From: a virus | Virus record (IMG/VR): IMGVR_UViG_3300049473_000071 | Location: 1-28,967 of that record | Reading direction: 5' to 3' (one strand) | Length of the DNA stretch: 28,967 bases | Part shown: one piece after another, positions 5,145 through 13,323 of the stretch | How the letters are laid out: each line of letters opens with the position of its first letter | Position numbering within the stretch: position 1 is the stretch's first letter | Notes under the pieces: model-generated | Told to the model about the DNA's origin: nothing | Seen by the model: only the letters and a program-made list of their open reading frames with translations | Databases searched by the model: none | Position numbers and translations under genes: made by a program

Positions 5145-6029
5145 ATGGCTACAAGACAAGAAATACAAGTAGGGCATGACTTAATTGTATTCACTGATAG
5201 AGTCTATGGCTGCTCATGGCATTCTAGCAAAGTGCTCCAATCATTGCATCCATCCACGGGCGAAACTCTCATGGTGCAGGATCAACCCCCTATTGATACT
5301 AATGATGAGTTGCCGGAAAGAGAACCAACTGTAGCTGATATTAAATCTATAGTTATGAATGTTACTGAGATAAGCCAAAACCATGTTTCCAAGATCGAGA
5401 GTTTCCTTGCCAAGTCGCCAATAAAACTTATTGATAATGGTCTCTTGGCTTATGGAACCAATAAAACCACAATAATATCCGATATTAATAAAGCTCGAAC
5501 TTTGCATCAAAATCTCGGTTTGAATCTAGCATCACTTGACTCGAAACTGAAGTTAAGGAACTTCGGAAAACAATGCCTTTATGAAGTCCAATTGCGTGAA
5601 GACTTGGGGATGACTTTGCTTCCTGTCTTTGAACCTCCTGTCACTAATCCACCTCCTATTAGGTTGACAAATATAGTCCACGATCTTCTTGATGCTATAA
5701 GTTATGAATTAAAAGGCGTCAGTTCGTATACTGGTGAAGTCATACCGCAAGAGTGGGAATATTTCAAAGAACTATCATTAGGTCGGCTAAAGGCAGTGAA
5801 GGTAGAACTTGCAGGTGCGAATCGGGTTTTTGCGGAGGAGATTAATCCGAAATTCAATGTGGATAAAGGGGCCTTAAGGCAAGACTTGGATTTGATGACA
5901 AACATCATTACGCATCTGACGGAATTTTTGCCAAAATGTCAAGGCGCCTTTGATCTTTATGATTTGGGATTTTATATAGATAGTCAACTTCCAAAATTGC
6001 CTTTGCTAAGAAGGCATTGGGCTTTATAA
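5145..6029 (+). CDS. Hypothetical structural-block protein
   Basis: A 294-residue protein of unknown family, four bases downstream of the previous gene. The first ~45 residues look beta-rich. A linker at about 46-62 is rich in Asp, Pro and Glu. The remainder is mostly helical, including a long region at about 175-275. There is a proline-rich hinge (PVTNPPPIRL). There is no signal peptide, membrane helix or catalytic motif that I can see, and no obvious Shine-Dalgarno. Its place between fibre-like genes suggests a structural or chaperone role. Confidence 0.65.
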   Translation: MATRQEIQVGHDLIVFTDRVYGCSWHSSKVLQSLHPSTGETLMVQDQPPIDTNDELPEREPTVADIKSIVMNVTEISQNHVSKIESFLAKSPIKLIDNGLLAYGTNKTTIISDINKARTLHQNLGLNLASLDSKLKLRNFGKQCLYEVQLREDLGMTLLPVFEPPVTNPPPIRLTNIVHDLLDAISYELKGVSSYTGEVIPQEWEYFKELSLGRLKAVKVELAGANRVFAEEINPKFNVDKGALRQDLDLMTNIITHLTEFLPKCQGAFDLYDLGFYIDSQLPKLPLLRRHWAL

Positions 6030-6030
6030 A

Positions 6031-7197
6031 ATGGCTGTAGATGTCGGCAAGGATTGTTTTGATGGTAATGGCTCCAGTAGCCCTAATAACACGGTTGTGA
6101 TACATGAGAATCCGGCTAACGCTGCGGGCACAATCGATAGTTTTAAAGTCTGGCCATATGCAGACATAACCGGGCTTGAAGTTGGAGTCTTCACCGACAA
6201 CGGTAGTAATTCCCTTACGTGCAAAGCCGGACACCATTGCAACGGAGCGAATTTATCCGCCGCTGCGGGGGCCTGTCGGACATTCAACGCACCGGGTGAT
6301 TTTACCGCTTTCAGTGTAGATTCTGGTGAATACGTAGGTACCCATTTTACCGGCGGGAACCTGGAAAGAAATTCCTCCGGTAGCGAGGGTTATTGGTACG
6401 ATGTCTACGACGGAATTAGTGATAATAACACGCACACTTATTCGTGGATTGCTAATCGGGTCATATCCATATACGCAACAGGGACGGAGTCGGGCGTTAC
6501 CCATTATGGATCTGCTATCCTGGCGGGAACAGGAATACTTGTTGGCGCTGGAAGTTATCTTCATTATGGATTAGCTACCTTAGCGGGAAGTGGCATTCTA
6601 GCGGCTATTGGCAGCTATGTTCATAAAGCAGTGGCAGTATTATCTGGCAGCGGGTTATTGACAGCCGCCGGCGGGGTGTATAAACTTGGTAGCGCAATAC
6701 TAGCCGGAACCGGTTCTCTGGCTGCGATTGGACATGGAATTTTCGTGGGATCAAGCGCCTTTTCAGGATTGGGTAGTTTGGCTGGCAAGGCGGTGGGTAT
6801 ATTTATTGGCAAAGCTGTATTATCTGGCGCTGGCGTACTGGCAGCTATCGGTGGAGTGTATAAATTGGGCAGCGCGTTGCTGGTAGGTGCAGGTTCTCTA
6901 GCAATCATTGGGCGTGGAATCTTTGTCGGAAAGGTTTCTTTCTCGGGCGTGGGTCTACTTGCTGCGATTGCTACTATAGTTGGTGGAGCCATCAAGTTAG
7001 CGTCAGCTACTCTATCTGGTATTGGTCAATTAGTAGTTAGAGCTATTTGGCCTCTTAGGGGCGGTGAGGTTTTTATGGGAGTATCTTCTCTCGTAGGTGT
7101 AGTGGCTGAGCAATCGAGGTTGTCCCCTCTACTTAGCAAAACTAGTGAGACGATTGGGACGTTCGAAGGGAGGTCGGCTCTTGGGAAAGATATATAA
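6031..7197 (+). CDS. Fibre-like protein with nine 20-residue repeats
   Basis: A 388-residue protein with two parts. Residues 1-150 form a beta-sandwich-like head (IDSFKVWPYADITGLEVGVF, GDFTAFSVDSGEYVGTHFTG, ISIYATG) resembling heads of phage fibre proteins. Residues 159-342 are nine tandem repeats of 20 residues (the eighth has 24) with consensus xGSAxLSGxGxLAAIGxxxx. The glycine/alanine/leucine pattern suggests a beta-solenoid or a tightly packed stalk. The C-terminal 45 residues are a short cap. There is no signal peptide. The repeats have drifted at DNA level, so they are old. A virion fibre or adhesin is likely. Confidence 0.7.
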   Translation: MAVDVGKDCFDGNGSSSPNNTVVIHENPANAAGTIDSFKVWPYADITGLEVGVFTDNGSNSLTCKAGHHCNGANLSAAAGACRTFNAPGDFTAFSVDSGEYVGTHFTGGNLERNSSGSEGYWYDVYDGISDNNTHTYSWIANRVISIYATGTESGVTHYGSAILAGTGILVGAGSYLHYGLATLAGSGILAAIGSYVHKAVAVLSGSGLLTAAGGVYKLGSAILAGTGSLAAIGHGIFVGSSAFSGLGSLAGKAVGIFIGKAVLSGAGVLAAIGGVYKLGSALLVGAGSLAIIGRGIFVGKVSFSGVGLLAAIATIVGGAIKLASATLSGIGQLVVRAIWPLRGGEVFMGVSSLVGVVAEQSRLSPLLSKTSETIGTFEGRSALGKDI

Positions 7198-7474
7198 GAC
7201 TCAAGATTACTTGAGGATAAAATTAAGCTTACTGCATAATTTAAGTAATGCCTCTTCTGCGAAGATCAAGTATAAGAAGCCTGATGGGACTACCGGCGAG
7301 TGGACGGCTATAATCGAGGATAAGAAAAAAGGTGTAATTTATTATGATCTTCCTCAGGGGTCGCCGCTGACGGATGCTGGAGCATGGACCCTTTGGGCAT
7401 ACGTAGCGTTCTCTGATGGAAGGGTGGCCGCGGGCGAGCCAGTCAGCATCACAATCTATAGCGAAGGGGATTAA
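7181..7474 (+). CDS. Small beta-rich phage protein, fibre-associated
   Basis: From the TTG at 7181 it is 97 residues. I chose this start because AAGGGAGG sits seven bases upstream (7166-7173). An in-frame GTG at 7145 lacks a ribosome site and would extend deeper into the previous gene. The protein reads as a single beta-sandwich: DYLRIKLSLLHNL, AKIKYKKPDGTTGEW, GVIYYDLP, AGAWTLWAYVAFSDGR, GEPVSITIY. This strand pattern recurs in small phage proteins next to fibres, whose exact role is unknown. It overlaps the end of the repeat protein by 17 bases. Confidence 0.7.
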   Translation: MGKIYKTQDYLRIKLSLLHNLSNASSAKIKYKKPDGTTGEWTAIIEDKKKGVIYYDLPQGSPLTDAGAWTLWAYVAFSDGRVAAGEPVSITIYSEGD

Positions 7475-7500
7475 ATAATCGAGAATTTGGAGGTAATTCC

Positions 7501-7965
7501 ATGAAACGCTTATCAATCCTCTTTCTCACCGCCATCCTCTGCCTCATGCCGATATGGGGATGGGGAGCAACCGAAACCTTCTATCTCACCGCCACGGGCG
7601 CGGGTACTAAGTCCGGCACTTCCCTTGCCAATGCCATGAGCCCCACGGAGTTCAACAATGGCGCCAATTGGGACACAGATGACCAAGACGATGACAAGAT
7701 AGGCCCGAATGATGATGTTGAGGTCTATGACGACCATGGGGTAATCCGGGCGCAGTTAACCATCCAGAAATCCGGCCTGAGCGGGAAACCGATCACAATC
7801 AAGGCGGGGAGTGGGGGGACTGTATATTTGGAGATGACAGTTAGCGGTGTGGATAACTATGGCGGGTGTACTAAAGCATTTCCGGTTATCTTCAAGACCG
7901 ATATTTACGCGGATATCTCGGGAACTGGAGCGAGTTACATCATAGAGTATGTAATACTTCATTAA
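7501..7965 (+). CDS. Exported beta-helix-like protein, short form
   Basis: A 154-residue protein with strong GGAGG and a Sec signal peptide of about 22 residues (MKRLSILFLTAILCLMP, then GWGA). The mature start TFYLTATGAGTKSGTSLANA and the later GLSGKPITIKAGSGGTV match the entry turns of right-handed parallel beta-helix proteins such as pectate-lyase-like enzymes. It ends soon after, with only about 50 residues beyond that motif, much less than a full beta-helix. It may be a truncated tailspike-like protein or a small binding module. Its signal peptide resembles that of the tailspike-like gene at 18531. Confidence 0.65.
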   Translation: MKRLSILFLTAILCLMPIWGWGATETFYLTATGAGTKSGTSLANAMSPTEFNNGANWDTDDQDDDKIGPNDDVEVYDDHGVIRAQLTIQKSGLSGKPITIKAGSGGTVYLEMTVSGVDNYGGCTKAFPVIFKTDIYADISGTGASYIIEYVILH

Positions 7966-7978
7966 TTCGAGGTTTGCA

Positions 7979-8182
7979 GTGTTAGGCGAAATTGGGATAG
8001 GGGCTGTTATTCTTGGTTGGTTTGGCTCCCTTGAATATAGATTGCGGAATATGGTCTCCAAGGAGCGTTTTGGTGATTTGAAGGAGCAAACTAATCGTGT
8101 GGAAGCGAAAATAGATGCTCTGTTACTCAAGAACGGTCTAGATCCAAAGAAGCATGATAACGAAGGACGACCCGGAAGTTAA
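7979..8182 (+). CDS. Small single-pass membrane protein with coiled coil
   Basis: A 67-residue protein from a GTG start, with an N-terminal hydrophobic segment (residues 2-18, IGIGAVILGWFGSL) and then a charged helix (KERFGDLKEQTNRVEAKIDALLLK) likely to form a coiled coil. The ribosome site is weak (GAGG). It overlaps the start of TerL by 29 bases. Size and topology fit a holin accessory or XhlA-like membrane protein, or an inner spanin. None is certain. Confidence 0.6.
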   Translation: MLGEIGIGAVILGWFGSLEYRLRNMVSKERFGDLKEQTNRVEAKIDALLLKNGLDPKKHDNEGRPGS

Positions 8183-9674
8183 GGAGATCCTTCAACAGTG
8201 TTATCTTTCCACTAAGGTAACAGCGAAGGTTCTCTTTCCAGACTTATTTTATGGGGAGTTCTCTCCTCTCCACGATCAAATAATTGATCTTATTGATTCT
8301 GGAGTGCAAAAGATTGCTATCGCTGCTCCACGTGGAATTGGCAAGACGACGATTGCTCGGACGGTAGTGTCTAAAAGTATCTTATTTAGAGATACTAATT
8401 TCATTGCCTACGTGTCCAATTCTGCGACTGTTGCAGAAATGCAGACGGAGAATATCAAGCGAGAACTTCAATCGAACGACGTTACAAGGAGGCTTTTCGG
8501 TGATATTAAGATTGCAGATTCGAGGACTGCTGGTCTGGATGATACGTTTTCCAAGCTCTCTTGGGTTGCGTTTGGCTCTTCGCTCGTGCTTCCTCGTGGA
8601 GCCCAACAGCAAATCCGTGGTCTTCTTTGGGGTAAACATAGGCCACAGCTCATTATTGTGGATGATCTCGAAAAGAAAGAAGAACTCAGAAATCAAGAAA
8701 ACCGAGAAAAGCTAAAAGAATGGTTCTTCTCGGATCTTATGAAGTGCACCAATAGATATAAAAACGATTGGCGTATAATTTATATAGACACGTTGAAACA
8801 TGAAGATTCTTTATTGCAGCTATTATTGGAATCAGACGATTGGGAGCATCTTAGGCTTTCTGTCTGCGATACGAATTACAATTCTTTAGCTCCATCATTC
8901 ATCTCTACCGAGGAGGTTAACGAAGAAGTAGAATCCCATCGTAAGAAAGGTATATTGGATGTATTCTATATGGAATTCATGAATATGCCTACTGGTGGGG
9001 AGGATGCTTCATTTAAGGAAGAGAATTTCAAGTATTATAATGAGACAGACGACGAGTTCAGAAAGAAAATCCTTCCTAGGTTGGAGAGTGTGGTCATCTT
9101 CGATCCTGCTAAAACGGTAAAGATGCAAAGTGCTGAGAGTGCTATCGTGGGAGTCGGAATTGATCTTCAAGGAGCCGGGATATATGTTCGTGATATAGTC
9201 TCCGAAAGATTATATCCAGACCAAGCTTATGATGAAATTTTCCAGATGTGCGCTCGTTTGAATGCTAGAGTGTTAGGTGTCGAAGTAACTGGGCTGCATG
9301 AGTTCGTGACTCAGCCCATCAGAAACGAGATGCTAAAAAGAAAAACGCTTTTCGAGTTAGTTGAATTAAGTGCTCGAAAGGGCGAGGGGGAGCCTGGGAA
9401 GGTAGCTCGGATTAAACAACTTGTTCCTTATTATCGTCAGGGTTATGTTTATCATAATAGAAGCTGCTGCGGTGGGCTTGAAGCCCAGCTCTTGAGTTTC
9501 CCTCGCTCGAGACTCTGGGACATTATGGATGCGCTAGCGTATATCATCGAGATGATGAGTCTTGGTGATAGGTACTTCGAGCCCACCGCAGATTCGGATG
9601 AGGATCAAGAAGAGGATTATAGAGAGCTCGAAAGTGAATATGAGCCAATCTTAGATAATTGGAGAGTTGTATAA
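8154..9674 (+). CDS. terL: Terminase large subunit
   Basis: A 506-residue protein, a normal length for TerL. The N-terminal ATPase shows Walker A at residues 58-66 (APRGIGKTT) and Walker B at 166-173 (LIIVDDLE, with DD plus catalytic Glu). An IYIDT segment follows near 235. The C-terminal RNase H-like nuclease shows VIFDPAKT, VEVTG and the final WDIMDALAYI motif, which supply the metal-binding acidic residues. TerL docks on the portal, pumps DNA into the prohead and cuts the concatemer. The C-terminus ends in an acidic stretch (ADSDEDQEEDYRELESEYE). The gene overlaps the small membrane-protein gene upstream and touches the next gene by a TAATG overlap. Confidence 0.95.
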   Translation: MITKDDPEVKEILQQCYLSTKVTAKVLFPDLFYGEFSPLHDQIIDLIDSGVQKIAIAAPRGIGKTTIARTVVSKSILFRDTNFIAYVSNSATVAEMQTENIKRELQSNDVTRRLFGDIKIADSRTAGLDDTFSKLSWVAFGSSLVLPRGAQQQIRGLLWGKHRPQLIIVDDLEKKEELRNQENREKLKEWFFSDLMKCTNRYKNDWRIIYIDTLKHEDSLLQLLLESDDWEHLRLSVCDTNYNSLAPSFISTEEVNEEVESHRKKGILDVFYMEFMNMPTGGEDASFKEENFKYYNETDDEFRKKILPRLESVVIFDPAKTVKMQSAESAIVGVGIDLQGAGIYVRDIVSERLYPDQAYDEIFQMCARLNARVLGVEVTGLHEFVTQPIRNEMLKRKTLFELVELSARKGEGEPGKVARIKQLVPYYRQGYVYHNRSCCGGLEAQLLSFPRSRLWDIMDALAYIIEMMSLGDRYFEPTADSDEDQEEDYRELESEYEPILDNWRVV

Positions 9675-10111
9675 TGGCAGTTAAATGGATAAAGATAGGA
9701 TCTTTTGGGCCGTTCAAATATGACGATGCGGTCTCGACGTATGCCTTAGAAACGGACGGAGATGTCTCGTTTGGAAGTGGTGGAGGTGCCTCGATAAAAT
9801 TACTTGATACTGACGAATCTAATACTCTTGAACTTAAATGGAATGAGAACGATACTGTTAATAGAGTCCTGAATTTCTTGGTTAATAGCGGAAATCGCTC
9901 TATATCGCTTAGCGGAAACCTTACCGTAGAGGCAGCAAGCCTGTTAAATCAAGATTTAACAAGCGATACAAGTCCTTCGTTTCTGTCACTATTTCTGACA
10001 GGAATCAAATCTGGCGCTACTCAAGTTGCTGCTGGGGCGGTCGCTAACGAGTTGTGGAAGACAAGTGGACATGCTACTTTGCCTGATAACGTGGTAATGA
10101 TTGGAGTCTAA
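9674..10111 (+). CDS. Head-fibre or tail-fibre-like structural protein
   Basis: A 145-residue protein from an ATG overlapping the TerL stop, with GGAG nine bases upstream. The middle (GNLTVEAASLLNQDLTSDTSPSF followed by LTGI) is a phrase seen in many phage fibre proteins, and the protein ends in ATLPDNVVMIGV. Low cysteine, beta-rich composition and a glycine-rich segment (SFGSGGGAS) fit a trimeric fibre or capsid decoration. The position between TerL and portal suggests a head component. Confidence 0.6.
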   Translation: MAVKWIKIGSFGPFKYDDAVSTYALETDGDVSFGSGGGASIKLLDTDESNTLELKWNENDTVNRVLNFLVNSGNRSISLSGNLTVEAASLLNQDLTSDTSPSFLSLFLTGIKSGATQVAAGAVANELWKTSGHATLPDNVVMIGV

Positions 10112-10133
10112 TACTAATATGCTAATAAATGAG

Positions 10134-10162
10134 TTGACATTTGCTCAGTAATACATTATCAT
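10134..10162 (+). promoter_or_regulatory. Sigma70-type promoter before portal
   Basis: TTGACA (10134-10139), 17 bp, then TATCAT (10157-10162), a 5/6 -10 match. The upstream context TGAGTTGACATT is identical to that of the TerS promoter. Transcription would start near 10169, 18 bases before the portal ATG. A perfect TATAAT also occurs at 10164-10169, but 24 bp from this -35. Confidence 0.6.
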
Positions 10163-10186
10163 GTATAATGAATTGAGGTCAATATA

Positions 10187-12127
10187 ATGCCAAACATCTT
10201 AGTCGATCCAAGATCTGTTGCAGCTCCAGCAGAGATATCTGATAAGAAATATAATTATGATTATCCTTATGGTTTAGATCTGAGACCTGGATCGGAATTG
10301 CATAATAAGATCAAAGCTGAGGTTCTTAACCGCGCAAGAGAATCTCGCAACATGATGGAGAAAAGATTCGATTCGTGGAATGAGATAGACGAGACTCTTA
10401 CGGTCTACGTCAAGCTCTCCTCTGAGGAGAAGAAAATAAGAGATAAAGATGCAAAGACTCCTTCTACCAAGCGGCCTGTGACAATAGTTTTTCCTTATAC
10501 ATATGCGGTTCTTGAAACGATATTGACGTATCTATTGTTGGCGTTTGCTCAAGATCCGATCTTCCGATACGAGGGTGTGTCGCCTGAAGACACGATTGGG
10601 GCAATTCTTCTTGAGAAGATCGTAGATGTTCATTGCAACAAATCGAAAGTTGCTCTCAACCTCCACACGATGAATAGAGACGCTGTTGCTTATGGTCTTG
10701 GAGCCTCTGCCCCAATGTGGAGAGAAAGGTGGGGTCAGAAGGTTCGAAGGGTAGCCTCCGAGAACATATTTGGCGAGCCTTATTCTAGAGAGACGGAGGA
10801 AACGTTGCTTTTTGAGGGTAATGCTCTTGAGAATATTGACCCTTATTTGTTCTTACCCGATCCTAATGTTCCGATTCAGAAGATTCAAGAAGGGGAATTC
10901 GTGGGGTGGGTAGATATAGATAATTATACTGGGCTTCTAAGTGAAGAATACTCAGACCCGGAGGTGTTTAACGTTAGATATCTCAAGCATCTACTCGGAA
11001 GAAAATCCATTTTCGCGGACAAGCAATCTAAGCGTCAAGAGTTTGCTGGCGGGCATTACGATCCCCTCAGCCAGATTTCCAAGCGTGTTGATACTGTTAA
11101 TATGTATATTACTCTCATTCCAAAGGAATGGAAGATAGATAACGAGGAGAAGCCGGAGAAATGGCTGTTTAGTCTTGCTAGTGACGAGATCGTAATTCGT
11201 GCTAAACCACTTGGATTGAATCACAATCTATACCCGATTGTCGTTACGGCCCCAGAGTTCGATGGATATTCTCCGACTCCAATATCGAGAGTAGAGGTTT
11301 TGAAGGGTCTACAAGGAGTTTTGGATTGGCTCTTCAATTCTCACATAGCAAATGTAAGAAAAGCGATCAATGATATGTTAGTTGTTGATCCGTATCTTGT
11401 GAACATGAAGGATTTGAGAGATCCAGAGGCTGGCAAGCTCATACGTATGCGTAGGCCTGCGTGGGGGCGTGGAGTTAAAGACGCCGTAATTCAGCTGGCA
11501 GTGACGGATGTGACTCGAGGCAATGTTGAAGATACTGCCATAATTACTCAATGGATGGATAGAATCGGTGGAGCCGATCAGAGCATGCAGGGTAGTCTTA
11601 GGCAGGGCGGGCCGGAAAGATTGACCAAAGGTGAGTTTCAAGGTACTAGATCCGGAGCAATCAATCGCTTGGAGCGTATCGCTAGAATCATTGGTCTGCA
11701 AGCTATGCAAGATATTGGCTATATGTTTGCTGCTCATACGCAACAACTTATGTCCCAAGAGACGTACGTTAAAACTACTGGTGAGTGGCAACAAAGATTA
11801 GTAGAAGAATTCGCGGCTAACATCCAAGATAACAGAATGAAGGTTACTCCTTATGATATTCTTGTGGATTACGACGTTTTGGTAAGAGATGGCACAGTTC
11901 CCGGAGGTAATTTCTCTGAAGCTTGGGTGCAAGTGTGGGGTATACTTGCAGATCATCCTGAACTCCAGAGGGAGTTCGATGTTTTCAGAATATTTTCTTA
12001 CATCGCAAGGAGCTTGGGTGCCAAGAATGTTCATGAATTTAAGAGAATCGAGATTGCTCAACCAGAGCAAGTTCAAGAGCAAGCTAGACAAGGCAATCTC
12101 ATTCCGTTTGCGGAGATGATGGGATAA
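10187..12127 (+). CDS. Portal protein (head-to-tail connector)
   Basis: A 646-residue protein in the size range of podovirus and SU10-like portals. Recognisable blocks are an N-terminal helical region with KRPVTIVFPYTYAVLETI, AVAYGLGASAPMWRERWG, an IDPYLFLPDPNVPIQKIQEG wing segment, PISRVEVLKGLQGVLDWLFNSHIANVRKAINDMLVVDP, and a C-terminal helical crown. The dodecameric portal sits at one head vertex, is the dock for TerL, and is the channel for DNA. GAGG precedes the ATG by eight bases. Promoter 10134-10162 lies directly upstream, so head genes have their own transcript start. The stop overlaps the next ATG. Confidence 0.9.
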   Translation: MPNILVDPRSVAAPAEISDKKYNYDYPYGLDLRPGSELHNKIKAEVLNRARESRNMMEKRFDSWNEIDETLTVYVKLSSEEKKIRDKDAKTPSTKRPVTIVFPYTYAVLETILTYLLLAFAQDPIFRYEGVSPEDTIGAILLEKIVDVHCNKSKVALNLHTMNRDAVAYGLGASAPMWRERWGQKVRRVASENIFGEPYSRETEETLLFEGNALENIDPYLFLPDPNVPIQKIQEGEFVGWVDIDNYTGLLSEEYSDPEVFNVRYLKHLLGRKSIFADKQSKRQEFAGGHYDPLSQISKRVDTVNMYITLIPKEWKIDNEEKPEKWLFSLASDEIVIRAKPLGLNHNLYPIVVTAPEFDGYSPTPISRVEVLKGLQGVLDWLFNSHIANVRKAINDMLVVDPYLVNMKDLRDPEAGKLIRMRRPAWGRGVKDAVIQLAVTDVTRGNVEDTAIITQWMDRIGGADQSMQGSLRQGGPERLTKGEFQGTRSGAINRLERIARIIGLQAMQDIGYMFAAHTQQLMSQETYVKTTGEWQQRLVEEFAANIQDNRMKVTPYDILVDYDVLVRDGTVPGGNFSEAWVQVWGILADHPELQREFDVFRIFSYIARSLGAKNVHEFKRIEIAQPEQVQEQARQGNLIPFAEMMG

Positions 12128-12399
12128 TGAGCGAATATATTAGCTCGCCAGAAATTTTTAAGAGTGGCATGGAGTCATCTTTTTGGAGGGACATAGACAA
12201 AGAGATGGATAGATGGCTTGATGATATTCACGAGGCTTTGGAGCTTGGAGTTTATATAGATGACTCTGGCAAGTCCGTAGAAATATCGGAGAGGCGTCTT
12301 TTTCAGCTTCAAGGAAGCGCTGAGGCAGTTCGTAAGTTCAAGCAATTGCCTCATGTAATTCTTGACAACATTTTAGAGGATAACGAGAGGGAGAAATAA
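12127..12399 (+). CDS. Small phage head-module protein
   Basis: A 90-residue helical, acidic protein coupled to the portal gene by a TAATG overlap. It contains MDRWLDDIHEAL and ISERRLFQLQGSAEAVRKFKQLPHVIL. This pattern recalls small conserved proteins between portal and scaffold genes in related phages. Function is unknown; a head-assembly helper is likely from the context. The next gene begins directly after its stop. Confidence 0.7.
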   Translation: MSEYISSPEIFKSGMESSFWRDIDKEMDRWLDDIHEALELGVYIDDSGKSVEISERRLFQLQGSAEAVRKFKQLPHVILDNILEDNEREK

Positions 12400-13281
12400 A
12401 TGAGCGAGATAGACGAGATGCTAGCTGGTTTGCTTCCCGCAGCGGGAGAAAAACCGGAGCAAAAGCCGGAGGAGGCTAAGACCCCAGAAGAACCGGCGGA
12501 AAAACCAGAAGAAAAGCCAGAAGAGGTGCCTGGCAAGAAGATCGAGGAGAAGCCAGAAGAGAAACCGGGTGAAAAGCCCGAAGAGAAGCCGGAGGAGACC
12601 CCAAAGGAGGTCCCAGAAGAGCCGGAAGAGCTCACCCCCGAGCAGGAACTTGCTTGGTTGAAGGAGCAGAATACAAAACTTCTGGCGCGTGTGGAGGAGC
12701 TTGCAACTCCAGAGGAATTTAGAAGGCAACCAGAGGTCGAGAAGCCCCCAGAGGAGAAGAAGCCCGAAGAGGAAAAGCCGCCTGAAAAGGCGCCTGAGCC
12801 CTCGAGGGTTCGCAATTTCCTTGAAGGTTTATCGCAAGAAGATATCGAAGAGCTAATGGGTGATCCGAAGAAGCTCAATGATCTCTTGAATCGTGTTGCT
12901 AACGATGCGTCTGCGCGGAACGTGGATATTGTTGTTGAGAAGATCATGCTTGCTATACCGAAGATGGTAGCTACTCACATTGTTCAACAGAGCAAGCTAA
13001 CGAAGCTTGTCGATAGCTTCTACGAGGCCAATGAAGATCTAACTAATTGCAAGCGAACGGTTGCCGCCTTTGCGAACAATGTTCATTCAGAGCATCCAGA
13101 TTGGACAGTCGCAAAGATATTTGATGAGGCAGGCAAGAGGACACGCGAGGCTTTGGGTTTAAGATCGAAAGCTTTGCGGAAACCTCAATCTCCAGCATTC
13201 GTTAAGCAAAGAGGCGCTAGATCGGACAAAGAGCCTAAGCTTAGCGGGCTGGAAGGAGAGATAGCTGATTTAATTACGTAG
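12400..13281 (+). CDS. Scaffolding-like protein with PEEKP repeats
   Basis: A 293-residue protein with three parts. Residues about 15-80 are a low-complexity run of PEE/KPEEKPEE repeats, with a second such run at about 110-135. A short coiled coil (LTPEQELAWLKEQNTKLLARVEEL) lies between them. Residues about 137-245 are helical (NFLEGLSQEDIEELMGD, then a long helix pair). The C-terminus is basic and ends GEIADLIT. Acidic, elongated, helical proteins between portal and capsid genes are usually scaffolds, directing prohead assembly and leaving before packaging. The repeat DNA is GC-rich compared with its neighbours. Confidence 0.75.
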   Translation: MSEIDEMLAGLLPAAGEKPEQKPEEAKTPEEPAEKPEEKPEEVPGKKIEEKPEEKPGEKPEEKPEETPKEVPEEPEELTPEQELAWLKEQNTKLLARVEELATPEEFRRQPEVEKPPEEKKPEEEKPPEKAPEPSRVRNFLEGLSQEDIEELMGDPKKLNDLLNRVANDASARNVDIVVEKIMLAIPKMVATHIVQQSKLTKLVDSFYEANEDLTNCKRTVAAFANNVHSEHPDWTVAKIFDEAGKRTREALGLRSKALRKPQSPAFVKQRGARSDKEPKLSGLEGEIADLIT

Positions 13282-13308
13282 AAGATTCCATTTGAGAATT
13301 TTCTATGT
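13276..13308 (+). repeat. Recurrent hairpin element, copy 2
   Basis: A 13-bp stem (with two G-U pairs) and a 7-nt loop: core TAGAAGATTC, loop catttga, GAATTTTCTA. It lies between the scaffold stop and a GGAGG at 13313-13317. It is therefore a leader hairpin for the next gene or a processing site between cistrons. There is no T-run for a terminator. Confidence 0.65.
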
Positions 13309-13323
13309 GGATGGAGGAGGATA

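Noticed and set aside
6621-6995. A leftward proline/alanine-rich frame opposite the 20-residue repeats
   Set aside because: It simply reflects the Gly/Ala/Leu repeat codons on the other strand, with no ribosome site.
12351-12947. A 198-residue leftward frame rich in Ser, Gly and Phe opposite the scaffold gene
   Set aside because: It is the mirror of the PEEKP-repeat DNA. The rightward frame has a ribosome site, coupling and position that fit the head module.
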